64,000 nt of DNA from Clostridia bacterium (GTDB lineage Bacteria > Acidobacteriota > Terriglobia > Terriglobales > Acidobacteriaceae). The position numbers and the translations under genes are program-made. The stretch lies in assembly GCA_035561135.1 (NCBI GenBank), contig DATMYA010000091.1, positions 27,932 to 91,931 on the forward strand, read 5' to 3'. Below, piece by piece: positions 50,828-60,077 of this stretch. How positions within the stretch are numbered: the first letter of the stretch is position 1; each line of letters opens with the position of its first letter. The notes under the pieces were generated by a model. That model searched no databases. It had not been told where the DNA came from and was given only the letters and a program-made list of their open reading frames with translations.

Positions 50828-53551
50828 ATGCTTACCGGCAATCAGATTCGTCGCATGTTCCTGGACTATTTTGTCCAGCGTGGCCATAAAGAAGTTCACT
50901 CGTCTTCGCTCGTTCCGGCGAATGACCCGACGCTGCTGTTTACGAACGCCGGCATGAACCAGTTCAAGGACGTCTTCCTTGGGCTGGAGAAGCGCGATTA
51001 CTCGCGGGCGACGACCTCGCAGAAGTGCGTGCGGGCGGGCGGAAAACATAATGACCTTGAAAACGTAGGATTTACCAATCGCCACCACACGTTTTTCGAG
51101 ATGCTCGGAAACTTCTCGTTCGGCGACTACTTCAAAAAAGACGCTATCGCCTACGCCTGGGAACTGGTCACGTCGCAGGAGTGGTTCAACATTCCCAAGA
51201 ACCGGCTCTACGTCACGATCTTCAAGGGCGAGAACGGTATCGCGCGCGACGATGAAGCGTACGGCTACTGGGTGGAGCAGGGGGTCGCGCAGAATCGCAT
51301 CTACGAAATGGGGATGAAGGACAACTTCTGGTCCATGGGCGACACGGGGCCGTGCGGGCCGTGCTCGGAGATCCACTACGACATGGGCGTGGCGGCGAGC
51401 GACGCCGGGCACACGGACTGCGAGTTCGGCTGCGAGTGCGGGCGCTACGTGGAGATATGGAACCTTGTCTTCATGCAGTTCGACCGCGACGCGAGCGGCA
51501 CGCTGAATCCGCTGCCCAAGCCCTCGATCGATACCGGGGCGGGGTTGGAGCGCGTCACCTCCGTGCTGCAGGGCGTTATCTCCAACTACGACACCGACCT
51601 CTTCGTTCCGCTTATCAAGAGTGCGGCGAAGTTGACAGGCGTTGCGGTCGAGAAGGAAGTAGCGAAAGAGTCGCGCCACAAGAGTGCGGCGTCGCTGAGA
51701 GTGATCGCCGATCACGCGAGGGCTTCAACGTTCCTGATCGCCGATGGTGTGCTGCCCATGAACGAAGGGCGCGGCTACGTTTTGCGGAAGATCATTCGGC
51801 GTGCGATCCGGCACGGACGCCTGCTGGGACAGAACAAGCCTTTCCTCTCTGAGATGGTGGACGCCGTTTGCAACGAGATGCAGGAAGCGTATCCGGAGCT
51901 GAAGGATTCGGCCGAGCGAGTGAAGAAAGTCATCCTGACGGAAGAGACGCGCTTCGCCCACACTCTGGATATTGGGCTGAAGCGGTTGGAAGACGATTTG
52001 GCTCCGCTAGTTGAAGCGAAGTCGGAGAATCCGCAAGCCCGCGCCATGTACTCGGGCGAGAAGGCGTTCAAGTTATATGACACCTTCGGATTGCCGCTGG
52101 ACTTCATGGTGGATTCGGCGCGAGACCAGGGAATCCTATTCGATCAGGCAGGCTTCGACCGCGCCATGGAAGAGCAGCGCACACGCGCGCAGGCGAGCTG
52201 GAAGGGCGGCGCGGGCAAGGCAGTGGCGAGTCCTGTGTTTGGTGCGTTGCCTGCTACAGTTTTCGAAGGTTACAAGCAGACCGAGACGCAGGATTGCGAA
52301 GTGCTGGCCATCATCAAGGGTGGCCAGGGCGTACAGGAGTTGAAGGCGGGCGAAGCGGGCGAGATCGTTCTGGACCACACGACTTTCTACGCTGACAGCG
52401 GCGGCCAGGTCGGCGACAAGGGCTGGCTCTACGCGAGTGACCACAACACGGTTGTTGCCGAAGTGAAGGGCGTACACGCTCCGGTGCAAGGAGTACGCGC
52501 GCACCAGGTTGTCGCGCGGACTCGGATCGTGGTGGGTGACAAGGTAGATGCCGTGGTCGATCGCGAACTGCGCGAGGCGACGATGCGTCACCATACAGGC
52601 ACTCACCTGCTCCACGCGGCGCTCCGCCAAGTGCTGGGCACGCATGTAAAGCAGGCAGGCTCGCTGGTGGATGCCGGACATTTGCGCTTCGACTTCTCGC
52701 ATTTTGCGGGAGTCGAAGATGAGGAGTTGCAGGACATCGAGGATTTGGCGAATCGCGAAGTGCTGCGCAACGATCGCGTCGAGGTAGTCGAGGATGTGCC
52801 GATCGACGTGGCGGTGAACGAGTACAAGGCGATGGCGCTCTTCGGCGAGAAGTATGGCGACAAGGTCAGGGTCATCAAAATTGGCGACTTCTCGACGGAA
52901 CTGTGCGGCGGTACGCACACGAATGCGACAGGCGAGATCGGCCTGATCAAGGTGCTGAACGAAGGCAGCGTTTCGAGCGGCGTTCGAAGGCTGGAGGCCG
53001 TCACGGGCGAGGCTTCGCTGCGGCACTTCCGCAAGGACCATCAACTGGAGCACGTTGTCTCCGGCCTGGTGGGACGCAAATCGGAAGTTTCCCCGGCTGA
53101 CGCGCTGCGGTCGGAGATCGAGCGTCGCGACGAAGAACTGAAGCGGCTCCGCAAGGAGTTGGAGCAGGTTCGCATGAAGTCGGCGGGCGCGGCGGTTTCT
53201 TCAGCAGACCAGAACGTGAAGGTCGTCAAGGGCGTGAAGGTACTGGCGCACCGGGCGGATAATCTCGAGCGTCCGCAGTTGAGGACGCTGATGGATAACC
53301 TGCGCACGAAGCTGGGATCCGGCGTAGTGGTGCTTGGCTCGGCGGCAGACGGCAAGGTGGCGATCATTGTTGGCGTGACGAAGGATCTGACGGATCGCGT
53401 GCAAGCCGGCAAGGTCATCGGGCAGGTAGCGAAGCTGGTTGGCGGCTCCGGCGGTGGGCGTCCTGATATGGCCGAGGCCGGCGGCAAGGACCCCGAGGCA
53501 CTGGATAAGGCGCTGAGCGAAAGCTACGGCGTGGTGGACAGCCTTCTATAG
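50828..53551 (+). CDS. alaS: Alanyl-tRNA synthetase
   Basis: 907 residues from [20 protein letters not shown]; a longer frame from 50783 adds non-conserved residues. Class II core: [54 protein letters not shown]. The editing domain holds [13 protein letters not shown] and [13 protein letters not shown] (zinc-binding His/Cys). The DHHA1/C-Ala domain ends the protein ([22 protein letters not shown]). It charges tRNA-Ala and clears mischarged Ser and Gly. No ribosome-binding site is seen before the ATG. A TACAAT box is at 50737-50742. Confidence 0.96.
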   Translation: MLTGNQIRRMFLDYFVQRGHKEVHSSSLVPANDPTLLFTNAGMNQFKDVFLGLEKRDYSRATTSQKCVRAGGKHNDLENVGFTNRHHTFFEMLGNFSFGDYFKKDAIAYAWELVTSQEWFNIPKNRLYVTIFKGENGIARDDEAYGYWVEQGVAQNRIYEMGMKDNFWSMGDTGPCGPCSEIHYDMGVAASDAGHTDCEFGCECGRYVEIWNLVFMQFDRDASGTLNPLPKPSIDTGAGLERVTSVLQGVISNYDTDLFVPLIKSAAKLTGVAVEKEVAKESRHKSAASLRVIADHARASTFLIADGVLPMNEGRGYVLRKIIRRAIRHGRLLGQNKPFLSEMVDAVCNEMQEAYPELKDSAERVKKVILTEETRFAHTLDIGLKRLEDDLAPLVEAKSENPQARAMYSGEKAFKLYDTFGLPLDFMVDSARDQGILFDQAGFDRAMEEQRTRAQASWKGGAGKAVASPVFGALPATVFEGYKQTETQDCEVLAIIKGGQGVQELKAGEAGEIVLDHTTFYADSGGQVGDKGWLYASDHNTVVAEVKGVHAPVQGVRAHQVVARTRIVVGDKVDAVVDRELREATMRHHTGTHLLHAALRQVLGTHVKQAGSLVDAGHLRFDFSHFAGVEDEELQDIEDLANREVLRNDRVEVVEDVPIDVAVNEYKAMALFGEKYGDKVRVIKIGDFSTELCGGTHTNATGEIGLIKVLNEGSVSSGVRRLEAVTGEASLRHFRKDHQLEHVVSGLVGRKSEVSPADALRSEIERRDEELKRLRKELEQVRMKSAGAAVSSADQNVKVVKGVKVLAHRADNLERPQLRTLMDNLRTKLGSGVVVLGSAADGKVAIIVGVTKDLTDRVQAGKVIGQVAKLVGGSGGGRPDMAEAGGKDPEALDKALSESYGVVDSLL

Positions 53552-53571
53552 TCTCAACTAGATGGGACACA

Positions 53572-53601
53572 GGCCGAGTGCGAGCGCTCGGCCTTTTTTA
53601 T
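53572..53601 (+). terminator. Intrinsic terminator of alaS
   Basis: AGGCCGAG / CTCGGCCT stem with loop TGCGAGCG, followed by TTTTTT. Confidence 0.85.
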
Positions 53602-53857
53602 CAAGCTGAATGCGCGGAGGTACAGGGCCGTTCGTGTTCTATCAGGCTGTGGATGGGTCCATGTAACGGTTTCCTACTGCTTTCTTGCGGTTATTCTCCC
53701 CTTCACTTATGTGATTCCCCGTGTCCTACTGATTGCCCCGCGTGGGCGCGCACCTTATAATCCAGCGAAACAGGAGTCTCTGGTTGCAATGCGGTTGTGA
53801 GCCGGACGAGTGCGTCCCCGGTTCGCCCATGACTCACGCCAGGATAAGGGAATCTTC

Positions 53858-54766
53858 ATGTCTTCAGTCCGCGACTACGCCCGCAGCTTCGAATTCGTTG
53901 TGGGAGTGCGTCTGACGTTCGCGGTCGCGGCGACGTTTGCCTTTGTGGTTTTCTTTTTGACTCCGAAAATCGCAACCGCGCAGGGCATTACGGCCGTACG
54001 CGAAGGTGGGCGTGTTGTGTTCGTGAATGACGACACTCCGGCAGAGAAAGCGGCGGCGAAGGCAGCGCGCACGGCGCGGGTGACGCGGTACCTGTACTGG
54101 AGCAACACGGAGCATCGCTGGAAGCCGGTACCGGCTTCGCCGAATGCGCTGAAGCAGGCGCGGTTCGCGGCGGCTGAGGTGACCGAGTACATTGCGGCTC
54201 AGCCGAAGGCGGGGAGCGCATCGGCGGCTCTGGAGCTGAAGTCTGCGACGGTGAATCCGAATTACAAGCAGGTTGCGCTAGGACGCGCGGTAACGACGGA
54301 AGCGGTCGATCAGGCGATCGAAGAATCTGCTGCCCGCCATAACGTCGATCCGAATCTGGTCCGGGCGCTCATCAAGGTGGAATCGAATTTCAACCCGAGG
54401 GCTGTTTCGCGCAAGGGCGCGATGGGGTTGATGCAGTTAATGCCGGGCACGGCGCGCGACCTGAACGTGAGCAATCCGTTCGATCCGCAGCAGAACGTGG
54501 ATGCTGGAGTGCGGCACCTGAAAGGGCTGCTGCAGAATTTCAATGGCGACGTGCAGCTTTCCCTTGCGGCGTACAACGCGGGCGCCGGTGCAGTGACGCG
54601 CAACAATGGCATTCCTCCGTACAGCGAGACGCGGAATTACGTAAGGAAGATCACAGATTTGTACGGGCCAGGCGGCAACAAGCTGCTGATAAACGCTCCG
54701 GCAAAGGCTCCGGTCCACATGTTCCGCGACAGTCGCGGGGTGTTGACCATCAGCAACTTGGATTAG
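53858..54766 (+). CDS. Lytic transglycosylase (SLT domain)
   Basis: 302 residues from the ATG after AAGGGAA; a longer frame from 53810 is not needed. A signal anchor ([16 protein letters not shown], about 20-36) precedes an Ala-rich region. The SLT domain is about residues 160-275: [18 protein letters not shown] has the catalytic Glu, then [28 protein letters not shown] and YVRKI. It cleaves the MurNAc-GlcNAc bond of peptidoglycan with 1,6-anhydro product. A murein amidase follows 33 bases later, so the two probably act together. Confidence 0.88.
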   Translation: MSSVRDYARSFEFVVGVRLTFAVAATFAFVVFFLTPKIATAQGITAVREGGRVVFVNDDTPAEKAAAKAARTARVTRYLYWSNTEHRWKPVPASPNALKQARFAAAEVTEYIAAQPKAGSASAALELKSATVNPNYKQVALGRAVTTEAVDQAIEESAARHNVDPNLVRALIKVESNFNPRAVSRKGAMGLMQLMPGTARDLNVSNPFDPQQNVDAGVRHLKGLLQNFNGDVQLSLAAYNAGAGAVTRNNGIPPYSETRNYVRKITDLYGPGGNKLLINAPAKAPVHMFRDSRGVLTISNLD

Positions 54767-54799
54767 GTTCGTGGGTTCAAGGGACAAGACGCACAAGCG

Positions 54800-56953
54800 A
54801 TGAAGTTGAGCTTCGATAGCCGAATGGCACGACGGTTGGCGACGATATTGGCGTTGCTGGCGCTGGTCTCAATTCCGGCGTTCGGAAAAAGCATGAAGCG
54901 CAGCAAGCAGTTGGCGCGCACGGCTTTCCAGAACGCGGAACGCGTGCGCGAAGCGCTCAACGGTCAACCGGCGAACGAACGGAGCAAGCGGGAATACCAG
55001 CGGGCGATGGATGCATATCGGCGCGTTTACTACACGGCGCCGACGAGCAGCAAGGCCGATAGCAGCGTAGTGGCCGTCGCCGAGTTGCTGGCCGAGATGG
55101 GACGCGGATTGAACGATGAAAGTGCGTTGCGCGCCGCCATCGGACAATACGAGTTTCTGCGCCGGGAGTATCCCGGCAGCAAGTATCGCTTCGACGCGCT
55201 GTTCACGATTGGGCAAATCTACAAAGAGGATCTAGAGGAAAACCAGAAAGCGAAAGAAGCCTTTCAGGAATTCCTGCGGCGGTATCCAAGGCATCGCCTT
55301 GCGGCAGACGCGCGCGACGCGATGGCCGAAATGGATGCGCCGAAGGCGAAGAAGGAAGTCAAAGAAAAGCAGGTGGCATCCGAGAAGAAGTCCGCGTTGC
55401 CGCTGGTAACGGGCATTCGGCACTGGTCCACGCCAGATTACACGCGCGTGGCAATCGACCTGGAAGCCGAGGTGAAGTACGAGGCCGGACGAGTGGCCAA
55501 CCCCGACCGCATCTTCTTCGATCTGCATGACACGAAATTGGCCTCCGTGCTGATCGGCAAGACCTTCGATGTTTCGGACGGCTTCTTGCGCAAGATACGG
55601 GTTGCGCAGTTCCAGAAGGGCTTGACGCGCATCGTCCTGGAAGTAGATGACGTGAGCGATTATGCCGTCTTCATGCTCCCGAATCCGTATCGCCTGATCA
55701 TCGACATACATGGCCGCCGGCCGCAAAAGGTCATGGCGAAGACCGTCGGCCCGAAGCAAAGCGCCTCGGGCGACAACACGACCGAACCAGCAGCCGACAA
55801 GCAACCGCAGACAAGAACCGAAGCAAAATCAGAACCGGCTAAGGGATCTCCTACGGTCGGAGCAAGCGGCACTCCCAGGCCCAACGCACCCGCAGAGACG
55901 GCTCGGAAGTCCGATACAGTCGTTCCACAACCGGGCGATAGGCAGGCATCCGGGACAGAGAAGCAGAACGCGAAGGCCGAAGCTCAGGTACGAGAGGGCG
56001 CGCTGGACGAAAATCCGGAGACTTCGACCAAGACGGAAGTGGCGAAGCTGAGCGTGCCGGGGACAAAGGACACGAAGAAGCCGACGACGGAGCCTACGTT
56101 TGAGGCCGTAGCGCCTCGCGTTGCGGAGAAGTCGCCGCGTATCGCCAGCAAAAAGGGCAAGAAGCAAACGGCGGCGCAGATTCACCAAGCGCGTCCGACT
56201 GCTAACGGAGAGCGTTCGTTGATCCGCGCGCTGGGGCTGAAGATTGGAAGGATCGTTGTGGACGCCGGACACGGCGGACACGACACGGGCACCATCGGGC
56301 CATCCGGCCTGCTCGAAAAGGATCTGGTGCTGGATGTGGCACTGAGGCTCGGACGCCTGCTGCAAGGCAGGATGGGTGCCGAGATCATCTTCACGCGCGA
56401 CGACGATACGTTCATCCCGCTGGAGACACGTACGGCGGTTGCCAACCAGCAGCAGGCAGACCTGTTCATCTCGATCCATGCGAACTCAAGTTCGGACGCC
56501 ACGGCGCGAGGCATCGAGACCTATTACCTGAACTTCACGTCGTCTACCGATGCGCTTGAAGTGGCAGCACGCGAGAACGCAGTATCGGAGAAGTCGATTC
56601 ACGAGTTGCAGGACTTGGTGAAGAAGATCGCGCTGAAGGAGAAAATTGAGGAGTCACGCGAGTTCGCTGCCGACGTGCAGAAGTCTTTGCACGCGGGGCT
56701 CTCGGCTAAGACTCCAGCCATGCGCGATCGCGGCGTGAAGAAGGCTCCGTTTATCGTTCTGATTGGCGCGAATATGCCCAGCATCCTGGCGGAAATCTCC
56801 TTCCTGAGCAATCCGCTGGATGAGCGCAAGTTGCAAACGCCCGAGTATCGCCAGAAGATCGCGGACTCACTGTATAAGGGCGTGGCCAGATACGTCAGCG
56901 GCCTGAGCGGGGTAAAGCTTGCCTCCAAGGCCAAGGAAGACTTCGGGCAATAG
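54800..56953 (+). CDS. N-acetylmuramoyl-L-alanine amidase with TPR-like and AMIN domains
   Basis: 717 residues. A signal peptide (MARRLATILALLALVSIPAFG) is followed by TPR-like helices (about 35-175). An AMIN domain (about 203-310: TGIRHWSTPDYTRVAIDLEAE, PYRLIIDIHG) targets peptidoglycan. A Lys/Glu/Pro-rich linker of about 160 residues comes next. Amidase_3 is about 485-705: VVDAGHGGHDTG (zinc His), DLVLDVALRLGRLL, ISIHANSSSD and AEISFLSNPLDE (catalytic Glu). It cuts between MurNAc and the stem peptide. Expected role: cell separation. Confidence 0.9.
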   Translation: MKLSFDSRMARRLATILALLALVSIPAFGKSMKRSKQLARTAFQNAERVREALNGQPANERSKREYQRAMDAYRRVYYTAPTSSKADSSVVAVAELLAEMGRGLNDESALRAAIGQYEFLRREYPGSKYRFDALFTIGQIYKEDLEENQKAKEAFQEFLRRYPRHRLAADARDAMAEMDAPKAKKEVKEKQVASEKKSALPLVTGIRHWSTPDYTRVAIDLEAEVKYEAGRVANPDRIFFDLHDTKLASVLIGKTFDVSDGFLRKIRVAQFQKGLTRIVLEVDDVSDYAVFMLPNPYRLIIDIHGRRPQKVMAKTVGPKQSASGDNTTEPAADKQPQTRTEAKSEPAKGSPTVGASGTPRPNAPAETARKSDTVVPQPGDRQASGTEKQNAKAEAQVREGALDENPETSTKTEVAKLSVPGTKDTKKPTTEPTFEAVAPRVAEKSPRIASKKGKKQTAAQIHQARPTANGERSLIRALGLKIGRIVVDAGHGGHDTGTIGPSGLLEKDLVLDVALRLGRLLQGRMGAEIIFTRDDDTFIPLETRTAVANQQQADLFISIHANSSSDATARGIETYYLNFTSSTDALEVAARENAVSEKSIHELQDLVKKIALKEKIEESREFAADVQKSLHAGLSAKTPAMRDRGVKKAPFIVLIGANMPSILAEISFLSNPLDERKLQTPEYRQKIADSLYKGVARYVSGLSGVKLASKAKEDFGQ

Positions 56954-57081
56954 CCGACATCAACAACCACCAAGCGGCGTCCACGCTTTTCCAGCAGGCC
57001 AGCCTCGAAACTTTCCCGGTGAAGAAGTAGTCTAATGGAGAGTGGGCAGGGTGCTTCTTGTCCTCACTCACCAGGATGCTC

Positions 57082-58197
57082 ATGAAAGCAATCAAAGCTA
57101 TTGTTTTAGCAGTCGTACTTAGCGCGATTTGGATTTCCTCTGTCGTAGAGAAGAGTGCCGCGCAGGAAACCGCCGCGGCGGAAAATGTGGCGCAGGAAAA
57201 AGCGGCTATGTTGCCGCAGGCCTTCGGCGGTTGGGAGAAACAGTCCGACGCACGAAGGGGAACAGACCCGTCCACGGTTGATCCCGCGCAGGGACGCGTG
57301 CTGAAGGAGTACGGCTTCTCAGACTTCGAGACCGCCACGTATGCACGGCCCGACCGCAAGCTGATCGTGAAGGCTGCGCGTTTCCAGGACGCCAGCGGCG
57401 CTTATGGGGCGTTTACGTTCTATCGTTCGCCCAAGATGCTCACGGAACGCATAGGAACGATGGCGGCCTCGGCAAACGAGAACATACTTTTCTTCAGTGA
57501 CAATGTGCTCGTCCAGGCGCAGTTCGACCGCGTGACGGCGATGTCGGCCTCTGAGCTTCGTGAACTCGCGGAAGCTTTACCAAGGGTGCAAGGGACGGCC
57601 GCAAATCTCCCTGCGTTGCCTAGCTACTTTCCCCGCGAGCAGGTTGTGCCGAATAGCGCGAAATACATACTTGGCCCGGTGGCTTTGAACGCCTTGGGCT
57701 CGCCGGTTGACCCCGGCGTTGTGGATTTTTCCCGCAATGCGGAAGTGATGACCGGAAAATATGCAACGAGTGGCGGCACTGCCGACTTCATGTTGATCGC
57801 CTACCCGACTCCGCAGATCGCAATGGAGCGACTGAAGGCTCTGGAAGCAGCAAACGCGCAGACGACGAACGGAACGACATTCGTAGCGAAACGCGCCGGG
57901 CCGATCGTCGCGATGGTGAAGGGACAGGTCTCGCAGTGGGACGCACGATCGCTGCTTGGGTACGTGAATTACGAAGCGGACGTAACGTGGAACGAAAATA
58001 CAGGGCTGAGCAAGCGCGACAACATCGGCAACCTGGTGGTCGCGGCTTCGATTCTGGCGGGAATCATATTCTTGTTTTCAATCGTGAGTGGAACGCTCTT
58101 TGCCTTCGGGAGAATGCTCAAACGTCGCTTTTTCCCCAGTCGTTACCAGACCGAAAGCGACGACGGTGAGTTCATCCGGCTGGACATCGAAAAGTGA
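57082..58197 (+). CDS. DUF6599 family exported/membrane protein
   Basis: 371 residues from ATG with AGGA upstream; ATG codons at 57076 and TTG at 57058 are alternatives. A signal or anchor (MKAIKAIVLAVVLSAIWISS) begins it. The body follows the DUF6599 pattern: GGWEKQSDARRGTDPSTVDPA, KEYGFSDFETATYARPDRKL, GAYGAFTFYRSPKM. A second hydrophobic helix (about 305-327, LVVAASILAGIIFLFSIVSG) lies near the C-terminus. The role of this Acidobacterial family is unknown. Confidence 0.75.
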   Translation: MKAIKAIVLAVVLSAIWISSVVEKSAAQETAAAENVAQEKAAMLPQAFGGWEKQSDARRGTDPSTVDPAQGRVLKEYGFSDFETATYARPDRKLIVKAARFQDASGAYGAFTFYRSPKMLTERIGTMAASANENILFFSDNVLVQAQFDRVTAMSASELRELAEALPRVQGTAANLPALPSYFPREQVVPNSAKYILGPVALNALGSPVDPGVVDFSRNAEVMTGKYATSGGTADFMLIAYPTPQIAMERLKALEAANAQTTNGTTFVAKRAGPIVAMVKGQVSQWDARSLLGYVNYEADVTWNENTGLSKRDNIGNLVVAASILAGIIFLFSIVSGTLFAFGRMLKRRFFPSRYQTESDDGEFIRLDIEK

Positions 58198-58337
58198 GTC
58201 TTAGCCACGTAAGAGATTGATAGAGTAAGGCTTGCACGGATTGCAACAGAAAAGTGGCAAAAAACGTCACTTTGCACAGGGCGCGGACACTTCAGCTAAG
58301 TGATTGATTTATAAGGCATTTAAGTCTTAAAAATTCC

Positions 58338-58367
58338 TTGACACTCAGTTTCTTAGGCTCATAGTAT
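58338..58367 (+). promoter_or_regulatory. Strong sigma-70-type promoter of an orphan sRNA
   Basis: A perfect TTGACA (58338-58343), spacer of 18, and TAGTAT (58362-58367). It is the best consensus promoter I found in the window. The transcribed stretch contains no gene and ends in a terminator about 90 bases later. Confidence 0.75.
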
Positions 58368-58373
58368 TTTTGT

Positions 58374-58456
58374 AGAAGGTTTTGACGGTCTAGCCTCCGT
58401 TGGAACTATTCTCCCTTGAAGGAAAGGTCGCCCAGTTGCCGGGCGACCTTTTCGAT
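58374..58456 (+). ncRNA. Orphan small RNA candidate
   Basis: About 80 bases are bounded by the strong promoter at 58338 and an intrinsic terminator at 58424-58454. The 5' half can form a small hairpin ACGG-TCTAGCCT-CCGT and contains CCTCC (58394-58398), which could pair with Shine-Dalgarno sequences. No open frame of useful size lies inside. I do not recognise a known RNA family. Sense and boundaries are inferred from promoter and terminator only. Confidence 0.65.
58424..58454 (+). terminator. Intrinsic terminator of the sRNA
   Basis: AAAGGTCGCCC / GGGCGACCTTTT stem with loop AGTTGCC; T-run follows directly. Confidence 0.85.
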
Positions 58457-58540
58457 TTTGCGGAGGAAACTTTCTTCAATCGCAGTCGACCTTGATGGTT
58501 CCGCCGCGAAGGTTCAGAAATCAGAAAGCCAAGAATTGCA

Positions 58541-58567
58541 AAAGCCGCTCCCGGCAGGAGCGGCTTC
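58541..58567 (-). terminator. Intrinsic terminator of tRNA-Thr
   Basis: AAGCCGCTCC / GGAGCGGCTT with loop CGGCA; on the minus strand TTTT follows. It lies 24 bases after the tRNA 3' end. Confidence 0.75.
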
Positions 58568-58590
58568 ATTATGAGTGCTGTGATAAGTTC

Positions 58591-58666
58591 TGGAGCCGAC
58601 GATCGGACTTGAACCGATGACCTGTCGATTACGAATCGACTGCTCTACCAACTGAGCTACGTCGGC
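58591..58666 (-). tRNA. tRNA-Thr (anticodon CGT), CCA encoded
   Basis: The reverse complement folds as a 76-base class I tRNA. Acceptor GCCGACG/CGTCGGC, discriminator T, CCA at the end. The D-arm is GCTCAGTTGGTAGAGC. The anticodon stem GTCGA/TCGAC encloses TTCGTAA with anticodon CGT. T-arm ATCGG-TTCAAGT-CCGAT. Confidence 0.95.
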
Positions 58667-58748
58667 CTTCGCACTCCATTCTAAACGCGACATGAAGAAT
58701 CCGTAAAGAGCGTGAGATCGGTCCGCGCGCTGACTTTCTTCGTATCGA

Positions 58749-58800
58749 TAGGGATCCTTCGACTGCGCGACTCCGTCGCTTCGCTCAAGGAAGACAAAAC
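58749..58800. repeat. GGGATCCTTCGACTGCGCGACTCCG short repeat
   Basis: GGGATCCTTCGACTGCGCGAC, TCCGTCGCTTCGCTCAAGGAAGAC. It is a half-length relative of the palindromes at 19421, 26748, 28975 and 38663. Confidence 0.65.
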
Positions 58801-59042
58801 TTGGCGGCGTAGCATTCGGTTTCCAAAACAATATTTCCGGAACAACGTGGTTTCCGGAACAACGTGCGACGCTCGTCGCCGTTGCTTCGAAAGTCAGGAT
58901 AAGTGGGAGCTTCGTCGCTGGGAGCAGCATTGCTCAGAACTAAGTTGCCGAGTACGGGCGCGTGAGGTCCGTGTGCGTCGAAGAATTCTTTCCTAAATGC
59001 AGCATATTGGGTGCAAGTTCCGCGTTTGCTTCAACTTTGCTA

Positions 59043-59072
59043 TTGCATCCAAACGGCAACTAACATCATAAT
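59043..59072 (+). promoter_or_regulatory. Promoter candidate of the MerR/TPR gene
   Basis: TTGCAT (59043-59048), spacer 18, CATAAT (59067-59072), ending 33 bases before the GTG. Confidence 0.4.
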
Positions 59073-59105
59073 CAGCGTCGAGCAACGCCCGGCGACGATT
59101 ACAAA

Positions 59106-59993
59106 GTGAACCGATTCAATCGAACGGACGTACTGCGCATCTTGCACATCACGCCAAAACAGCTCTCCGGCTGGGAACGAGCGGGGCTGGTGGCTGTGGG
59201 CGAGACCTTCTCATTTTTCGACCTCCTCACATTAAAGAAAGTACGCGACCTTCGAGCCAAGAAGGTGCGTCCGGCTGTAATCCGCGAGTCGCTGGAAGCG
59301 ATGCAGCGGCAAGTGAGCGGCATGGATAACCCTTTGCTGGAGGCGACGGCGTACGCGACCGGCTCGCGCGTTACCTTCCGCCATGCGGGGCATGTGCTGG
59401 ACCCGATTGCAGGGCAGTTCGAGATGGAGTTCGAGCAGAACGGCACGCTGCTGTCGGCCCGGAACGTGAAGCCGATCACCACGGTTGAGAACGCGACTGA
59501 GTTCTTCTCGCGTGGAGTAGCGCTGGAAGACGATCCCAACACGCAAGATGAAGCGATCGCAGCGTATCGCAGAGTGGTGGAGCTTGACCCGAATTTCGCC
59601 GCCGCCTACATCAACCTGGGAACGCTTTTCTATAACCGGGGCGAATACATCCTGTCCGAAGAGCATTACCGCAAGGCAATCGCCTGCGATCCGCGCTATG
59701 CGCTGGCGTACTTCGACCTCGGCAATGTGCTGGATGAGACGGGACGGTTGGAAGAAGCCGTCAAGAACTATCACGTGGCGCTGCAATTGGCGCCCACCTA
59801 TGCCGACGCCCACTACAACCTGGCGCTGGCCTACGAGAAGTTGAAACAGATGCGTAAGGCGCTGGTTCACTGGCGTGCTTATGTGAAACTGGACACGAGC
59901 GGTCCGTGGGCGGTTCATGCAAAGAGCCAGATCAGAAAGATTCTCTCGACCGAAACCCTGAAGGTCGTTTACCGCAAGCCCTCGCAGCACTAG
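59106..59993 (+). CDS. MerR-type HTH fused to tetratricopeptide repeats
   Basis: 295 residues, GTG start without ribosome-binding site. Residues 5-75 form a MerR-like winged helix: TDVLRILHITPKQLSGWERAGLV, FFDLLTLKKVRDLRAKKVRPAVI. A linker (about 80-140) follows. Three to four TPR units run from about 140 to 265 (AAYINLGTLFYNRGEYILSEEHY, LAYFDLGNVLDETGRLEEAV, DAHYNLALAYEKLKQMRKALVHW). There is no classic MerR effector-binding domain. It is probably a transcription factor or scaffold whose TPR arm senses a protein; this is inferred. Confidence 0.8.
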   Translation: MNRFNRTDVLRILHITPKQLSGWERAGLVAVGETFSFFDLLTLKKVRDLRAKKVRPAVIRESLEAMQRQVSGMDNPLLEATAYATGSRVTFRHAGHVLDPIAGQFEMEFEQNGTLLSARNVKPITTVENATEFFSRGVALEDDPNTQDEAIAAYRRVVELDPNFAAAYINLGTLFYNRGEYILSEEHYRKAIACDPRYALAYFDLGNVLDETGRLEEAVKNYHVALQLAPTYADAHYNLALAYEKLKQMRKALVHWRAYVKLDTSGPWAVHAKSQIRKILSTETLKVVYRKPSQH

Positions 59994-60077
59994 CCTTCGC
60001 CGCCGGGCAGCAGAGCGCCTCGCCGGCGGCGGAATGTTAGAATCCTCACTCTATTTCAATCCCCGGAAGGATGACCT

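Larger units (their letters stand above)
58667..59105. other. Intergenic region with one repeat
   Basis: 439 bases upstream of the MerR/TPR gene. It holds the repeat at 58749-58800 and the promoter candidate at 59043-59072. A direct repeat CCGGAACAACGTG / CCGGAACAACGTG occurs at about 58838-58867. No gene was seen. Confidence 0.5.
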
